Shown here in pieces: positions 19,262 through 29,116 of a stretch of DNA of 64,000 nucleotides (position 1 is its first letter; every line of letters starts with the position of its first letter). Position numbers and translations under genes: made by a program. Source of the stretch: Dryocola boscaweniae (GTDB lineage Bacteria; Pseudomonadota; Gammaproteobacteria; Enterobacterales; Enterobacteriaceae); assembly GCF_025215095.1 (NCBI RefSeq), contig NZ_JALHAP010000074.1, positions 124,001-188,000 of the forward strand. The letters run 5' to 3'. Under the pieces are notes generated by a model. That model was given only the letters and a program-made list of their open reading frames with translations. It did not search any database and was not told the DNA's origin.

Positions 19262-20548
19262 CTACTTGCCAGTCAACAAATTTGCAATGGCACGCACGCC
19301 TAATCCTGTCGCACCGGCGGACCACTGCTCCACCGCGCCTTTACGGTAGGTCGCAGAGCAGTCGATGTGCAGCCAGCCCTGGTGATAGTTTTCCACAAAG
19401 TGGGACAGGAAGCCTGCCGCCGTGCTCGCACCCGCCGGGAAAGAGGCGTTAGAGGTGTTGTTCAGCTCTGCGAAGTTGGACGGCAACTGGCTGCGGTGAA
19501 ACTCAGCCAGCGGCAAACGCCAGAACGGTTCGTTCTCTTGCGCGGCACTTTCCAGCAGGCGATTGACCAGCTCATCGTCAAAGCTGAACAGCGCGTGATA
19601 GTCGTTGCCCAACGCCGTTTTTGCAGCTCCCGTTAAGGTTGCGCAGTCGATAATCAGCTCTGGTTTTTGCGCGCTGGCGTCAATCAGGCCATCGGCCAGT
19701 ACCAGACGCCCTTCCGCATCTGTGTTCATCACCTCAACGGTTTTGCCGTTGCGGTATTTGATGATGTCGCCAAGCTTAAAGGCGTTGCCGCTGACCATGT
19801 TGTCCGCACAGCACAGATACAGCTTCACGCGTTTGTCCAGGCCACGGGTGATGGCAAACGCCAGCGCGCCGGTAATGGTTGCGGCGCCGCCCATATCGGA
19901 CTTCATGGAATCCATGAACGCGCTTTGTTTCAGGCTGTAGCCGCCGGTATCAAAGGTAATGCCTTTGCCGACCAGGGCCGCGTATACCGGCGCATCCGGA
20001 TTACCGGTTGGATTATAATCCAATGCCAGCAGTACCGGCGGGCGTTCAGAACCACGGCCTACGGTATGAATACCCATATAGTTCTGCTCACGCAGATCTT
20101 CACCTTTGGTAATGCGATAAGTTACGTGATCGCAGGCGACTTCGCATAACAGGTCAATTGCGCGGGATGCCAGTTGTTCCGGGCCAAGCTCTTCAGCCGG
20201 GGTGTTAATGGTATGGCGCACCCAGTCGATGATTTTCAGGCGGTTATCCAGCTCTTTTTGCTGCGCGTCATCAAGCTGTGCCCAGTCGACTTTACGCGTG
20301 CCTTTTGGCGCGCGGTACCCCTGCCAGAACGCCCAGCTTTTCTCTAAGTCCCAGCCTTCGCCCGCCAGTTGGACATGCTTCAGGCCCTGGCCGTCGATTT
20401 TACGTGCGGCACGCTGGATTAAGCCCAGGTCATCTTTGCCGGTCAGGTGCAGCGTAACGCCTTCATCGTTGATGCTGTAAGCGGCTTTTTCGCCCCAGCG
20501 CGCATCGGCAGGCGCGGTGGAAAGCGTAATTTTCATGGCTTCTGACAT
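19262..20548 (-). CDS. pepB: Peptidase B (aminopeptidase)
   Basis: Leucyl aminopeptidase family (M17) metallopeptidase, 428 aa, that releases N-terminal acidic and other residues. The ATG at 20548 has an AAGGA site 8 bp upstream and gives [20 protein letters not shown], as in E. coli PepB (427 aa). The signature [14 protein letters not shown] and the metal-binding [15 protein letters not shown] segment are intact. It lies downstream of the isc genes after iscX. Confidence 0.96.
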   Translation of the reverse strand: MSEAMKITLSTAPADARWGEKAAYSINDEGVTLHLTGKDDLGLIQRAARKIDGQGLKHVQLAGEGWDLEKSWAFWQGYRAPKGTRKVDWAQLDDAQQKELDNRLKIIDWVRHTINTPAEELGPEQLASRAIDLLCEVACDHVTYRITKGEDLREQNYMGIHTVGRGSERPPVLLALDYNPTGNPDAPVYAALVGKGITFDTGGYSLKQSAFMDSMKSDMGGAATITGALAFAITRGLDKRVKLYLCCADNMVSGNAFKLGDIIKYRNGKTVEVMNTDAEGRLVLADGLIDASAQKPELIIDCATLTGAAKTALGNDYHALFSFDDELVNRLLESAAQENEPFWRLPLAEFHRSQLPSNFAELNNTSNASFPAGASTAAGFLSHFVENYHQGWLHIDCSATYRKGAVEQWSAGATGLGVRAIANLLTGK

Positions 20549-20584
20549 TTTGTTTTCCTTATATTTTTTCAGCACATGCTAAAT

Positions 20585-20612
20585 ATGAAACGGGCCGCCT
20601 GAGGCAGCCCGC
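20585..20612 (-). terminator. Hairpin after iscX
   Basis: Imperfect stem GGGC(T)GCC/GGC(G)GCCC read leftward, followed by a short T-rich stretch. It sits between iscX and pepB and is a plausible end or attenuation point for the isc operon. Confidence 0.5.
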
Positions 20613-20621
20613 TTGGTTAAA

Positions 20622-20822
20622 CTATTCTGCTTCATCTAACCAGACTAACAGAATCGCTTCCAGAATTTTTTCATTGGATGCGTTTGGATCGTCGTCAAAC
20701 TCTTCCAGATCGCAAATCCACTGGTGCAGATCGGTAAAGCGCACCGTTTTCGGATCGAGATCCGGACGGCTGTCGTACAGCGCTTCGCCGATCTCACGAC
20801 TATCGGTCCATTTCAGTCCCAT
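20622..20822 (-). CDS. iscX: Fe-S assembly protein IscX
   Basis: 66-aa acidic protein that binds IscS and iron and modulates cluster assembly. The sequence [28 protein letters not shown] and the acidic [10 protein letters not shown] end are characteristic. It is the last isc gene, 12 bp after fdx. Confidence 0.95.
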   Translation of the reverse strand: MGLKWTDSREIGEALYDSRPDLDPKTVRFTDLHQWICDLEEFDDDPNASNEKILEAILLVWLDEAE

Positions 20823-20834
20823 TGAGCCTCCCTG

Positions 20835-21170
20835 TTAGTGCTCGCGCGCATGGTTGATGGTGTAGCGCGGCATCTCAACGACCAGGTCTTCGTCGGTGAC
20901 GCGCGCCTGGCAGCTCAGGCGACTCTCAGGCTCCAGACCCCAGGCTTTATCGAGCATGTCGTCTTCATCTTCCGTGCTTTCAGCAAGGGAGTCGAAACCT
21001 TCACGCACGACGCAGTGGCAGGTGGTGCAAGCGCAGGATTTCTCACAGGCATGTTCAATCTCGATTCCGTTGCGCAGAGCAACATCAAGAATAGTTTCAC
21101 CGACATTCGCTTCCAAAACTGCACCCTCTGGACACAGGTCCTGATGAGGCAGAAAAACAATCTTTGGCAT
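20835..21170 (-). CDS. fdx: 2Fe-2S ferredoxin (ISC type)
   Basis: 111-aa adrenodoxin-type ferredoxin giving electrons to cluster assembly. Cluster ligands are the cysteines at 42, 48 and 51 (CEKSCACTTC) and the one in RLSCQAR near residue 87. It lies a single base after the hscA stop, tightly coupled within the isc operon. Confidence 0.96.
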   Translation of the reverse strand: MPKIVFLPHQDLCPEGAVLEANVGETILDVALRNGIEIEHACEKSCACTTCHCVVREGFDSLAESTEDEDDMLDKAWGLEPESRLSCQARVTDEDLVVEMPRYTINHAREH

Positions 21171-21171
21171 G

Positions 21172-23022
21172 TTAAACCTCGTCCACGGAGTGGCCTTTCA
21201 GCGCCTTACGGATTGATTCATCCATACGACGTGCGGCGAAATCCTGGGTTTGTTTGTCTACGTTTTTAATGGCTTGTTCAATCGCATCGGTATCGTCACC
21301 TGCGGCGGCGGCGCTAAGCGCTGCCATCGCGGCGTCGATTTCGGCACGTTCTGCGGCGCTTAACAGCGCGGCATCCGAGTTCAACGCGCCCTGCAGGCTT
21401 TCCAGCACGCGGGCCGCGTCGACTTTTTGCTCCGCAAGCATGCGCGCTTTCACGTCATGCTCGGCAAAGCTCATAGAGTCCTGAATCATGCTGGCGATTT
21501 CGCCATCGCTCAGGCCATAAGACGGTTTCACCTGGATAGAGGCTTCCACGCCGGTGGATTTCTCCATGGCGGTAACGCTCAGCAGGCCGTCCGCGTCGAC
21601 CTGGAAGGTCACGCGGATATGCGCGCCGCCAGCAGGCATCGCCGGAATACCACGCAGCGTAAAGCGTGCAAGCGAACGGCAATCCTGCACCAGTTCACGC
21701 TCGCCCTGCAGGACCTGAATGGACATCGCGGTCTGGCCGTCTTTAAAGGTGGTAAAGTCCTGGGCGCGTGCTACCGGAATAGTCGTATTGCGCGGAATGA
21801 CTTTTTCGACCAGCCCGCCCATGGTTTCAAGACCAAGCGATAGCGGAATAACGTCCAGCAGCAGCATTTCGCTGTCCGGCTTATTGCCAACCAGGATATC
21901 CGCCTGAATCGCAGCGCCTATAGCAACGACTTTATCCGGATCGATAGAAGTTAACGGAGTGCGGCCAAAAAATTCGCCAACGCGTTCGCGCACTAATGGA
22001 ACCCGGGTTGAGCCGCCAACCATAACCACTTCCAGCACTTCTTCAGCTTCTACCGCTGCGTCTTTCAGCGCACGGCGGCAGGACAGCAAAGTACGCTTAA
22101 CCAGGGAGGCAATCAGCTCATTAAACTGTTCACGCGTGACGGAGCCTTTCCAGCCAGCCACTTCAACGGTTGCGCTTTCGGCATCGCTCAGCGCGATTTT
22201 GGCGGCAATCGCGGCGTCCAGTAACTGGCGCTGTATGCGGTCGTCGCTGCGATCGGCAACGCCTGCCTGCTCGCGCAGCCAGTCGGCCAGCAGATGGTCG
22301 AAGTCATCGCCGCCCAGCGCGGAATCGCCGCCGGTTGCCAGCACTTCAAACACGCCGCGGCTTAAGCGCAGAATGGAAATATCAAAGGTGCCGCCGCCCA
22401 GATCATAAACGGCGATCACGCCTTCTTTACCGGAATCCAGACCATAAGCGATAGCCGCCGCAGTCGGTTCGTTCAGCAGACGCAGCACATGCAGACCGGC
22501 CAGACGTGCAGCGTCTTTGGTCCCCTGACGCTGTGCGTCATCGAAATAGGCAGGAACGGTGATCACCACGCCATCAAGTTCGCCTTCCAGCGCTGCGGTT
22601 GCGCGCGCAGAAAGCGCCTTCAGGATGTCGGCGGAGATACGAACAGGGTTGAGCAATCCCGCAGGCGTTTCGATCATCGGCAGGCCGTTTTCGCTTGCCT
22701 TGAGATGGTAAGGAAGATGAGGGTAGCGCGCCTGAATGTCGGCCAGAGAGCGGCCCATCAGGCGTTTTACGGAGCTGATGGTGTTTGCCGGGTCTGTTGC
22801 GGCTTGCGCGCGCGCGTCCCAGCCTATGTTCAGGCCGTCTTGCTGATAGTGTACGACTGAAGGTAACAGATGGCGGCCTTCGTGGTCAGCCAGGGTTTCG
22901 GCTTGTCCACTGCGCACGGTTGCCACCAGAGAGTTGGTGGTACCTAAGTCGATGCCCGCAGCCAGTTTGCGCTGGTGCGGTGCGGCGCTCAGGCCGGGCT
23001 CACTGATTTGTAATAACGCCAT
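21172..23022 (-). CDS. hscA: Fe-S assembly chaperone HscA
   Basis: Specialised Hsp70 (616 aa) that with HscB helps release clusters from IscU. It has the ATPase signatures [28 protein letters not shown] and [12 protein letters not shown], then a substrate-binding domain. The C-terminal lid is short, as usual for HscA. Located between hscB and fdx. Confidence 0.97.
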   Translation of the reverse strand: MALLQISEPGLSAAPHQRKLAAGIDLGTTNSLVATVRSGQAETLADHEGRHLLPSVVHYQQDGLNIGWDARAQAATDPANTISSVKRLMGRSLADIQARYPHLPYHLKASENGLPMIETPAGLLNPVRISADILKALSARATAALEGELDGVVITVPAYFDDAQRQGTKDAARLAGLHVLRLLNEPTAAAIAYGLDSGKEGVIAVYDLGGGTFDISILRLSRGVFEVLATGGDSALGGDDFDHLLADWLREQAGVADRSDDRIQRQLLDAAIAAKIALSDAESATVEVAGWKGSVTREQFNELIASLVKRTLLSCRRALKDAAVEAEEVLEVVMVGGSTRVPLVRERVGEFFGRTPLTSIDPDKVVAIGAAIQADILVGNKPDSEMLLLDVIPLSLGLETMGGLVEKVIPRNTTIPVARAQDFTTFKDGQTAMSIQVLQGERELVQDCRSLARFTLRGIPAMPAGGAHIRVTFQVDADGLLSVTAMEKSTGVEASIQVKPSYGLSDGEIASMIQDSMSFAEHDVKARMLAEQKVDAARVLESLQGALNSDAALLSAAERAEIDAAMAALSAAAAGDDTDAIEQAIKNVDKQTQDFAARRMDESIRKALKGHSVDEV

Positions 23023-23035
23023 TTTGAGCTTCCAG

Positions 23036-23551
23036 TTAAAAATCGAGCAGCTTTTCTTCGAGTTGTTCTATTTGGCTGCGCAGTTTATCGAGAAAACGCA
23101 GTTTACGCACGGTATCCGCCGCCTGCGCCCAGTCCTGTTTGTCCAGTTGCTGTACCATCTGCTCGCTGCGGGTTTTCACCATCGCATCGACGCTTTTTGC
23201 AAAGGTTTCCAGACGATCTGCGTCTTTCGCCTGCTCGATATTATCGAGCTCTTCGCGCAGGTCGAGCTGCTCCATCAGGAACGCGGTATCGCGCACGGTA
23301 TGCTGCTCATTGGCCAGGTCAAAACCGTTGAGAGAGAGGATATACTCGGCGCGCAGCAAAGGATGACGCAGCGTTTGCCAGGCCTGGTTAATGGTCGCAG
23401 ATTGGCTTACCGCCAGCAGTTGTTCCGCCTGAGGGCGGCTGGCGTATTTATCCGGATGGAACTGGCGTTGCAGCTCCTGGTAACGGGTAGCCAGCAGCTC
23501 GGTGTTGACGGAGAAGCCTACCGGTAACCCAAAGAGGGTAAAGTAATCCAT
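23036..23551 (-). CDS. hscB: Co-chaperone HscB
   Basis: J-domain protein that delivers IscU to HscA. The ATG at 23551 gives 171 aa starting [14 protein letters not shown], the same length as E. coli HscB; in-frame starts further upstream run through the iscA-hscB hairpin and the iscA coding end and are rejected. The J-domain HPD motif is in [10 protein letters not shown], and the C-terminal IscU-binding helical bundle is complete. Confidence 0.96.
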   Translation of the reverse strand: MDYFTLFGLPVGFSVNTELLATRYQELQRQFHPDKYASRPQAEQLLAVSQSATINQAWQTLRHPLLRAEYILSLNGFDLANEQHTVRDTAFLMEQLDLREELDNIEQAKDADRLETFAKSVDAMVKTRSEQMVQQLDKQDWAQAADTVRKLRFLDKLRSQIEQLEEKLLDF

Positions 23552-23580
23552 AACAGACTCGGGGTTAACGTGGTAAAGCG

Positions 23581-23606
23581 TCATACCCCACGATTGTGGG
23601 GTATGA
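23581..23606 (-). promoter_or_regulatory. Perfect hairpin between iscA and hscB
   Basis: TCATACCCCAC (23581-23591) and GTGGGGTATGA (23596-23606) form an 11-bp perfect stem with a 4-nt loop in the 62-bp gap between iscA and hscB. There is no U-tract, so it looks like an mRNA stability or attenuation element that separates iscRSUA from hscBA-fdx expression rather than a terminator. The role is inferred. Confidence 0.55.
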
Positions 23607-23613
23607 GCTGAAA

Positions 23614-23937
23614 TCAGACGTGGAAGCTTTCGCCGCAGCCGCACTCATCTTTTACGTTCGGGTTGGTAAACTTAAACCCTTCGTTAAGGCCTTCTTTTAC
23701 GAAGTCGAGTACGGTGCCGTCTAAAAATTGCAGGCTTTTACCATCGACGACCACTTTCACGCCTTTGTCTTCAAACACGGTGTCTTCTGCCATCGGTTCA
23801 TCGACAAATTCCAGAACATAAGCCATTCCAGAGCAGCCAGAAGTACGCACGCCTAACCGCAGGCCAAAGCCTTTACCGCGGTTGGTTAAAAAGGCATTCA
23901 CTCGAGCGGCAGCACTGTCGCTAAGGGTAATCGACAT
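23614..23937 (-). CDS. iscA: A-type Fe-S carrier IscA
   Basis: 107-aa carrier of clusters to apo-proteins. The three conserved cysteines are at residue 35 (TSGCSGMAY) and in the C-terminal [10 protein letters not shown]. Gap to iscU is 22 bp. Confidence 0.97.
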   Translation of the reverse strand: MSITLSDSAAARVNAFLTNRGKGFGLRLGVRTSGCSGMAYVLEFVDEPMAEDTVFEDKGVKVVVDGKSLQFLDGTVLDFVKEGLNEGFKFTNPNVKDECGCGESFHV

Positions 23938-23959
23938 ACAACAACCTCAATTCAACAAA

Positions 23960-24346
23960 TTATTTCGCTTCACGTTTGCTTTTGTAATCCGCGATAGCCG
24001 CTTTGATAGCGTCTTCCGCAAGGATTGAGCAGTGAATTTTTACCGGCGGCAGCTCAAGTTCGTCTGCGATATCGGTATTTTTGATCGCCTGCGCTTCGTC
24101 CAGGGATTTACCCTTAACCCACTCGGTGACCAGCGAGCTTGACGCTATCGCCGAGCCGCAGCCGTAGGTTTTGAAGCGCGCGTCTTCAATAATACCTTCA
24201 TTGTTGACTTTGATCTGCAACTTCATCACATCGCCACAGGCCGGCGCGCCGACCATGCCGGAGCCAACGCTGTCGTCGCTGTTGTCAAAAGAACCCACGT
24301 TGCGTGGATTTTCGTAGTGATCAATTACTTTTTCGCTGTAAGCCAT
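23960..24346 (-). CDS. iscU: Fe-S scaffold IscU
   Basis: 128-aa scaffold on which 2Fe-2S clusters are built. Ligand cysteines are Cys37 (GAPACGDV), the one in YGCGSAIASS and the one in IHCSILAED; the HscA-recognition motif LPPVK is present. It follows iscS by about 44 bp. Confidence 0.98.
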   Translation of the reverse strand: MAYSEKVIDHYENPRNVGSFDNSDDSVGSGMVGAPACGDVMKLQIKVNNEGIIEDARFKTYGCGSAIASSSLVTEWVKGKSLDEAQAIKNTDIADELELPPVKIHCSILAEDAIKAAIADYKSKREAK

Positions 24347-24390
24347 TTTTTACTTCTCCTGAATCCGAAACCGACGTCCGTCGCTAATGA

Positions 24391-25605
24391 TTAGTGATGA
24401 GCCCATTCGATGGAATTAATATCCACGCCCTGCTTGAACATATCCCACAGCGGAGAAAGGTCGCGCAGACGGCCAATGGATTTACGTACCAGCTCGATGG
24501 TGTAGTCGATTTCTTCTTCGGTAGTGAAACGGCCCAAAGAGAAACGGATAGAGCTGTGAGCGAGTTCATCACTCATACCCAGCGCGCGCAGCACGTAAGA
24601 CGGCTCAAGGCTTGCGGAGGTACAGGCGGAACCTGAAGAAACCGCGAGGTCTTTCAGCGCCATGATCAGAGACTCGCCTTCAACGTAGTTAAAGCTCACG
24701 TTAAGGATATTCGGTGCGCCGTGTTCCAGATCGCCGTTCAGATACACTTCTTCCATATCTTTCACGCCGTTCCACAAACGGTTACGCAAAGTGCGCAGAC
24801 GGGCCATTTCGGACTCCATCTCAACTTTCGCGATACGGTAGGCTTCGCCCATGCCGACAATCTGATGAACAGGCAGGGTGCCTGAACGCATGCCGCGCTC
24901 ATGTCCGCCACCGTGAACCTGCGCTTCGATACGAATACGCGGTTTACGACGAACATACAGTGCGCCAATGCCTTTAGGACCGTAGATTTTGTGGCCGGAG
25001 AAGGACATCAAATCAACTTTCAGCGTGCTGAGATCGATAGGCAGTTTGCCCACGCTCTGGGTCGCATCCACGTGGTAGATAATGCCACGCGCACGGCACA
25101 TTTCGCCGATTGCCGCGATATCCTGCACCACGCCGATTTCGTTGTTAACGTGCATGATGGAAACCAGAATGGTGTCATCACGCATTGCCGCTTCCAGTTG
25201 CTGCAGAGAAACGATGCCGTTGCTCTGCGGCGCCAGGTAAGTCACCTCGAAACCTTCGCGCTCAAGCTGGCGGCAGGTATCAAGGACGGCCTTGTGTTCG
25301 GTTTTTACGGTAATGATGTGCTTGCCTTTCTTCTGATAGAAGTTGGCGGCACCTTTAATAGCGAGGTTATCAGATTCAGTTGCGCCTGATGTGAAGACGA
25401 TCTCACGCGGATCGGCGCCCACCAGGTCTGCGATTTGGTTACGAGCGATATCGACCGCCTCTTCCGCCTGCCACCCAAAACGGTGCGAGCGGGAAGCCGG
25501 GTTACCGAAGGTTCCGTCCATCGTTAAAAACTGCATCATCTTCTCGGCAACACGCAGATCGACAGGCGTAGTTGCGGAGTAGTCGAGATAAATCGGTAAT
25601 TTCAT
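24391..25605 (-). CDS. iscS: Cysteine desulfurase IscS
   Basis: 404-aa PLP enzyme that supplies sulfur for Fe-S clusters and tRNA thiolation. The PLP lysine is in [12 protein letters not shown] and the persulfide cysteine is in [17 protein letters not shown] near residue 328. Full family length. Confidence 0.98.
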   Translation of the reverse strand: MKLPIYLDYSATTPVDLRVAEKMMQFLTMDGTFGNPASRSHRFGWQAEEAVDIARNQIADLVGADPREIVFTSGATESDNLAIKGAANFYQKKGKHIITVKTEHKAVLDTCRQLEREGFEVTYLAPQSNGIVSLQQLEAAMRDDTILVSIMHVNNEIGVVQDIAAIGEMCRARGIIYHVDATQSVGKLPIDLSTLKVDLMSFSGHKIYGPKGIGALYVRRKPRIRIEAQVHGGGHERGMRSGTLPVHQIVGMGEAYRIAKVEMESEMARLRTLRNRLWNGVKDMEEVYLNGDLEHGAPNILNVSFNYVEGESLIMALKDLAVSSGSACTSASLEPSYVLRALGMSDELAHSSIRFSLGRFTTEEEIDYTIELVRKSIGRLRDLSPLWDMFKQGVDINSIEWAHH

Positions 25606-25638
25606 TGCTCTTAAGCTCCGTACATCACTTCAATACGA

Positions 25639-25690
25639 AGAATCAGGCATAAAAGGTCTAGCCGGGCGCGTTACGCCCAGGCCTGATTCT
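25639..25690 (-). promoter_or_regulatory. Structured iscR-iscS intergenic element
   Basis: A nested inverted repeat: outer AGAATCAGGC (25639-25648) with GCCTGATTCT (25681-25690), inner GGGCG/CGCCC around 25664-25678. In E. coli a structured iscR 3' region protects iscR mRNA when RyhB targets the downstream iscSUA part; this element is in the matching place. Functional equivalence is inference. Confidence 0.55.
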
Positions 25691-25708
25691 AAAATTCTTA
25701 TAGTCTGC

Positions 25709-26197
25709 TTATGCGCGCAGTTTAACGTCGATGGCGTCCTGAGAACGCGTAGTGCGATGGTTTTCGTTCTGCTGACGGCCTGACACATCCAGTACTTCCT
25801 GGTTATTCACCAGTTCACCTAAGGTGATGTTGTTCAAAAAGCCGGTCAGACGGTCGCTCAGATCGCGCCACAGCGCGTGGGTCAGACATTTATCGCCGCC
25901 CTGGCAGCCGCCTTTGCCCTGACAACGGGTCGCGTCGACTGATTCATCAACAGCGCTGATGACTTCACCCACCGCGATGCTGCCTGCATCTTTACCTAAC
26001 AGATAACCGCCGCCAGGACCGCGCACGCTGGCAACCAGGCCATTTTTACGCAGACGGGAGAACAACTGCTCCAGATAGGAGAGCGAAATACCCTGACGTT
26101 CAGAAATATCAGCCAATGGAACCGGACCCGATTCGGAGTTCAACGCAACGTCGAGCATTGCGGTCACAGCGTAGCGTCCTTTTGATGTCAGTCTCAT
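25709..26197 (-). CDS. iscR: Iron-sulfur cluster regulator IscR
   Basis: 162-aa Rrf2-family regulator that senses cluster supply with a 2Fe-2S cluster and represses its own operon. N-terminal winged helix, then ligand cysteines at residues 92, 98 and 104 ([14 protein letters not shown]) followed by the conserved histidine in LTHALW. First gene of iscRSUA-hscBA-fdx-iscX. Confidence 0.97.
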   Translation of the reverse strand: MRLTSKGRYAVTAMLDVALNSESGPVPLADISERQGISLSYLEQLFSRLRKNGLVASVRGPGGGYLLGKDAGSIAVGEVISAVDESVDATRCQGKGGCQGGDKCLTHALWRDLSDRLTGFLNNITLGELVNNQEVLDVSGRQQNENHRTTRSQDAIDVKLRA

Positions 26198-26278
26198 GTC
26201 TTACTTAACCTCAAATAGCCCCTCGAACCGGGGGTTTTTAAAAATGTGATTGTCCACATAGCAGGCCGCAAGTCTGAC

Positions 26279-26303
26279 ATTCCTGAGTAAAATGGTCAAC
26301 TAT
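26279..26303 (-). promoter_or_regulatory. IscR type 1 site overlapping the iscR promoter -35
   Basis: Read leftward the sequence begins ATAGTTGACC and ends CTCAGGAAT, closely matching the E. coli iscR operator; TTGACC (26299-26294) serves as the -35 element. A second weaker copy lies immediately upstream to about 26330. Supports holo-IscR autorepression. Confidence 0.75.
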
Positions 26304-26327
26304 TTAACCCAGTAATTTACTCAAGTA

Positions 26328-27065
26328 TTATTTGCTCGATTTCTTGTTGCTTTCGATAGAGGAAAGCATGCCGCGCAGGATGCTAAGCTCTTGACTTTCC
26401 GGGCGTGCGCGAGTGAACAGACGACGAATTCTGCTCATTACCTGGCCGGGATGGTTGGCGCGAATAAAGCCGGAATTCAGCATGACTTGCTCAAGATGAC
26501 CATAGAATCGCTCTAAATCATCGACCAGCGGATAAGGCGTTTCTTCCTCTTCTGGCGCATCCGCGCCCTCTTCCTGAGCAGCAAGCCAGGCAATGCGCAC
26601 TTCATAAGCGAGGATCTGTACGGCCATGGCGAGATTCAGCGAACTGTATTCCGGGTTGGCCTGAATCGCGACATGATAATGGCACTTTTGCAGCTCATCG
26701 TTAGTCAGCCCAACGCGCTCGCGGCCAAACACAATCGCGACCGGCGCATGTTTAGCTTCCGAAATGCTTTTCAGGCCGCATTCTCGCGGGTCCAGCATGG
26801 GCCACGGCAGCGTACGGGAGCGCGCGCTGGTGCCAACAACAAGGCTGCAGCCCGCGAGGGCTTCGTCCAGCGTGTCGACGATTTTCGCATCGCCAATCAC
26901 GTCGCTTGCGCCCGCAGCGAGCGCGATAGCCTGAGAGTCCGGCTTCACCAGCGGATTGACCAACCACAGATTCGTTAATCCCATTGTTTTCATTGCACGG
27001 GCCACCGAGCCCATGTTGCCGGTGTGGGAAGTCTCAACCAGCACAATACGTACGTTATCGAGCAT
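26328..27065 (-). CDS. trmJ: tRNA (cytidine/uridine-2'-O-)-methyltransferase TrmJ
   Basis: 245-aa SPOUT methyltransferase that modifies the 2'-O of position 32 in tRNAs. The knotted SPOUT core shows in [34 protein letters not shown] and [13 protein letters not shown]. It is divergent from suhB and upstream of iscR. Length equals the E. coli protein to within a residue or so. Confidence 0.96.
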   Translation of the reverse strand: MLDNVRIVLVETSHTGNMGSVARAMKTMGLTNLWLVNPLVKPDSQAIALAAGASDVIGDAKIVDTLDEALAGCSLVVGTSARSRTLPWPMLDPRECGLKSISEAKHAPVAIVFGRERVGLTNDELQKCHYHVAIQANPEYSSLNLAMAVQILAYEVRIAWLAAQEEGADAPEEEETPYPLVDDLERFYGHLEQVMLNSGFIRANHPGQVMSRIRRLFTRARPESQELSILRGMLSSIESNKKSSK

Positions 27066-27185
27066 GCTTAATTCATAGCCTTAAAAGAATATCGCAATAT
27101 CCTATCATAACCCTGGGACATAATCCGAACGCTCTGCTATACTCCGCCGCGTTTTCCGTTCTTTAACATCCAGTGAGAGAGACCG

Positions 27186-27989
27186 ATGCATCCGATGCTC
27201 AACATCGCCGTGCGCGCTGCGCGCAAGGCGGGTAATTTAATTGCCAAAAACTACGAAACCCCAGACGCTGTTGAAGCGAGCCAGAAAGGCAGCAACGATT
27301 TTGTGACTAACGTTGATAAAGACGCCGAGCGTCTGATTATCGAAGTTATTCGTAAATCTTACCCGCAACACACTATCATCGCCGAAGAGTCAGGCGAGTT
27401 AGCGGGAACAGACCAGGATGTGCAATGGGTTATCGATCCACTGGATGGCACTTCCAACTTCATCAAACGTTTGCCGCACTTCGCGGTCTCTATTGCTGTT
27501 CGTGTTAAAGGCCGCACCGAAGTCGCTGTGGTTTATGACCCAATGCGCAACGAGCTGTTCACCGCCGTTCGCGGCCAAGGCGCACAGTTGAACGGTTACC
27601 GTCTGCGTGGCAGCACTGCTCGCGATCTCGACGGCACTATTCTGGCGACCGGCTTCCCGTTCAAAGCGAAACAGCACGCCACTCCTTATATGAATATCGT
27701 CACCAAGCTGTTCACACAGTGTGCAGACTTCCGTCGCACCGGTTCTGCTGCGCTTGATCTGGCCTATGTTGCCGCAGGGCGCGTTGACGGTTTCTTTGAG
27801 ATCGGCTTAAAGCCATGGGATTTCGCCGCAGGTGAGCTGATTGCGCGTGAGTCCGGCAGCCTGGTATGCGATTTCACCGGCGGCCACAACCATCTGATAA
27901 CAGGCAACATCGTTGCAGGTAACCCACGCGTTGTGAAATCAATGCTGGCCGTCATGCGTGATGAGTTGAGCGAAGCGCTGAAGCGTTAA
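27186..27989 (+). CDS. suhB: Inositol-1-monophosphatase / Nus factor SuhB
   Basis: 267-aa Mg-dependent phosphatase fold that in enterobacteria also works as a transcription elongation factor with NusA on rRNA. Metal-binding motifs are AEESGE and WVIDPLDGTSNFIKR, plus PWDFAAGELI near the C-terminus. A GAGAGA ribosome site precedes the ATG. Divergent from trmJ. Confidence 0.97.
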   Translation: MHPMLNIAVRAARKAGNLIAKNYETPDAVEASQKGSNDFVTNVDKDAERLIIEVIRKSYPQHTIIAEESGELAGTDQDVQWVIDPLDGTSNFIKRLPHFAVSIAVRVKGRTEVAVVYDPMRNELFTAVRGQGAQLNGYRLRGSTARDLDGTILATGFPFKAKQHATPYMNIVTKLFTQCADFRRTGSAALDLAYVAAGRVDGFFEIGLKPWDFAAGELIARESGSLVCDFTGGHNHLITGNIVAGNPRVVKSMLAVMRDELSEALKR

Positions 27990-27995
27990 GTTCTG

Positions 27996-28132
27996 ATGGC
28001 GGGTGGCGCTGACGCTTACCCGCCCTACGATTGTTTGAATTAATATAGGGTGGATAAGCGCTGATACTTACCCGCCTACGATTGTTTGAATTAATGTAGG
28101 GTGGATAAGCGCAAGCGCCATCCACCTTAACT
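27996..28132. repeat. Tandem REP/BIME-like repeat cluster
   Basis: Three palindromic units occur in 137 bp after suhB. Two are direct copies, CCTACGATTGTTTGAATTAA(T) followed by A/G-TAGGGTGGATAAGCGC, starting at 28024 and 28075, a 51-bp offset. They share the core with the repeats at 19173, 31161 and 35847. The cluster separates the convergent suhB and nickel/zinc transporter genes and may act as a bidirectional 3' end. Confidence 0.8.
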
Positions 28133-29116
28133 TCAGAAAGGCCGAATTCCCCGCACTGCCGGTTGAGCGCTCAGCCACATCACCGCCGCCGCAAGAATCA
28201 GCATTAAACTTCCCGCCAGCGCAAGTGTTGCCCAGCCTACCTGTCTCCAGAGTACCGGCGCTTTATTGCCGCTCAGGCGAACTGCAAGCGTGCGGAAGCT
28301 GTGCACCAGCAGCGCAAGGCCAGAAATGGTTATCGACGTGCCTGCCGCCATCGCCAGGGCGGAAAGCATTCCCCAGCTAAATACGCCAATCACTTTACTG
28401 AACAACAGCACCATAATCGCGCCGGAACACGGACGCAGCCCCATCGATAAAATGATCGTCGCGCGAGCCCGCCAGTCTTCCCCTGCGGCGAGCTGTTTTT
28501 CCGTTGGCAAATGCTGATGCCCGCAGCCGCAGTTCGCATCATGAACATGATGTATGGAAAAAGCAGTGAACTTTGTTGGCTTACGCAGCGCGCGGCGTAA
28601 TTGGCGAAGCGCGCGCAGGCCAAGCATCACGCCCAGAACGCCTACTAACAAATAGCTGCCCTTCTCCAGCCAGAAACTGCTCATATGAAGCTGGCGCGAC
28701 GGCAGTTGCAAAATGCCCAGCACAACGACCACAAGCGCTATCGCCACCAGCCCCTGCAACAGCGAGGCGGCGAACGTCAGCTTCAGGCTGCTTTTCAACT
28801 GCGAGGGATGAGTAGCGAGCCACGTTGTGATAACGACTTTGCCATGCCCCGGCCCTAAAGCATGCAACACACCGTAGACAAAGCTAAACGACAGCAAAGA
28901 CCATCCCGCCCGCGCAGGGTTTTCCGCCACCTGACGCAGTAAGCTGCTCAACTGCTGATTAATAGATTTTTGCCAGGCGGCGCTATTAAGCAGGATCTGC
29001 GGCCAGTAATGCCAGACGGCATACAGCACCATCATCGACGCCAGCAGAAAAAGAGCCAGCGGCCACATATGCAGCCAGCGACGTGTTTTTGGTTTAGAAG
29101 AGAGAATTACTGACAT
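28133..29116 (-). CDS. NicO-family nickel/cobalt/zinc membrane transporter
   Basis: 327-aa integral membrane protein with an N-terminal transmembrane segment, a GHGKVVITTWL motif typical of NicO/RcnA-like transporters, a His-rich cytoplasmic loop (IHHVHDANCGCGHQHLP, near residue 195), and LRPCSGAIMVLLFSK, the second NicO signature. Its start overlaps the end of the DUF1007 gene by 10 bp. The pair resembles ZevAB of Haemophilus influenzae, implicated in zinc import, and also nickel/cobalt systems; the metal is not decided by sequence. Confidence 0.85.
   Translation of the reverse strand: MSVILSSKPKTRRWLHMWPLALFLLASMMVLYAVWHYWPQILLNSAAWQKSINQQLSSLLRQVAENPARAGWSLLSFSFVYGVLHALGPGHGKVVITTWLATHPSQLKSSLKLTFAASLLQGLVAIALVVVVLGILQLPSRQLHMSSFWLEKGSYLLVGVLGVMLGLRALRQLRRALRKPTKFTAFSIHHVHDANCGCGHQHLPTEKQLAAGEDWRARATIILSMGLRPCSGAIMVLLFSKVIGVFSWGMLSALAMAAGTSITISGLALLVHSFRTLAVRLSGNKAPVLWRQVGWATLALAGSLMLILAAAVMWLSAQPAVRGIRPF

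Noticed and set aside
28024..28112. CRISPR-like direct repeat
   Set aside because: Only two copies, at palindromic REP-type units, with no set of unique equal-length spacers and no cas genes.
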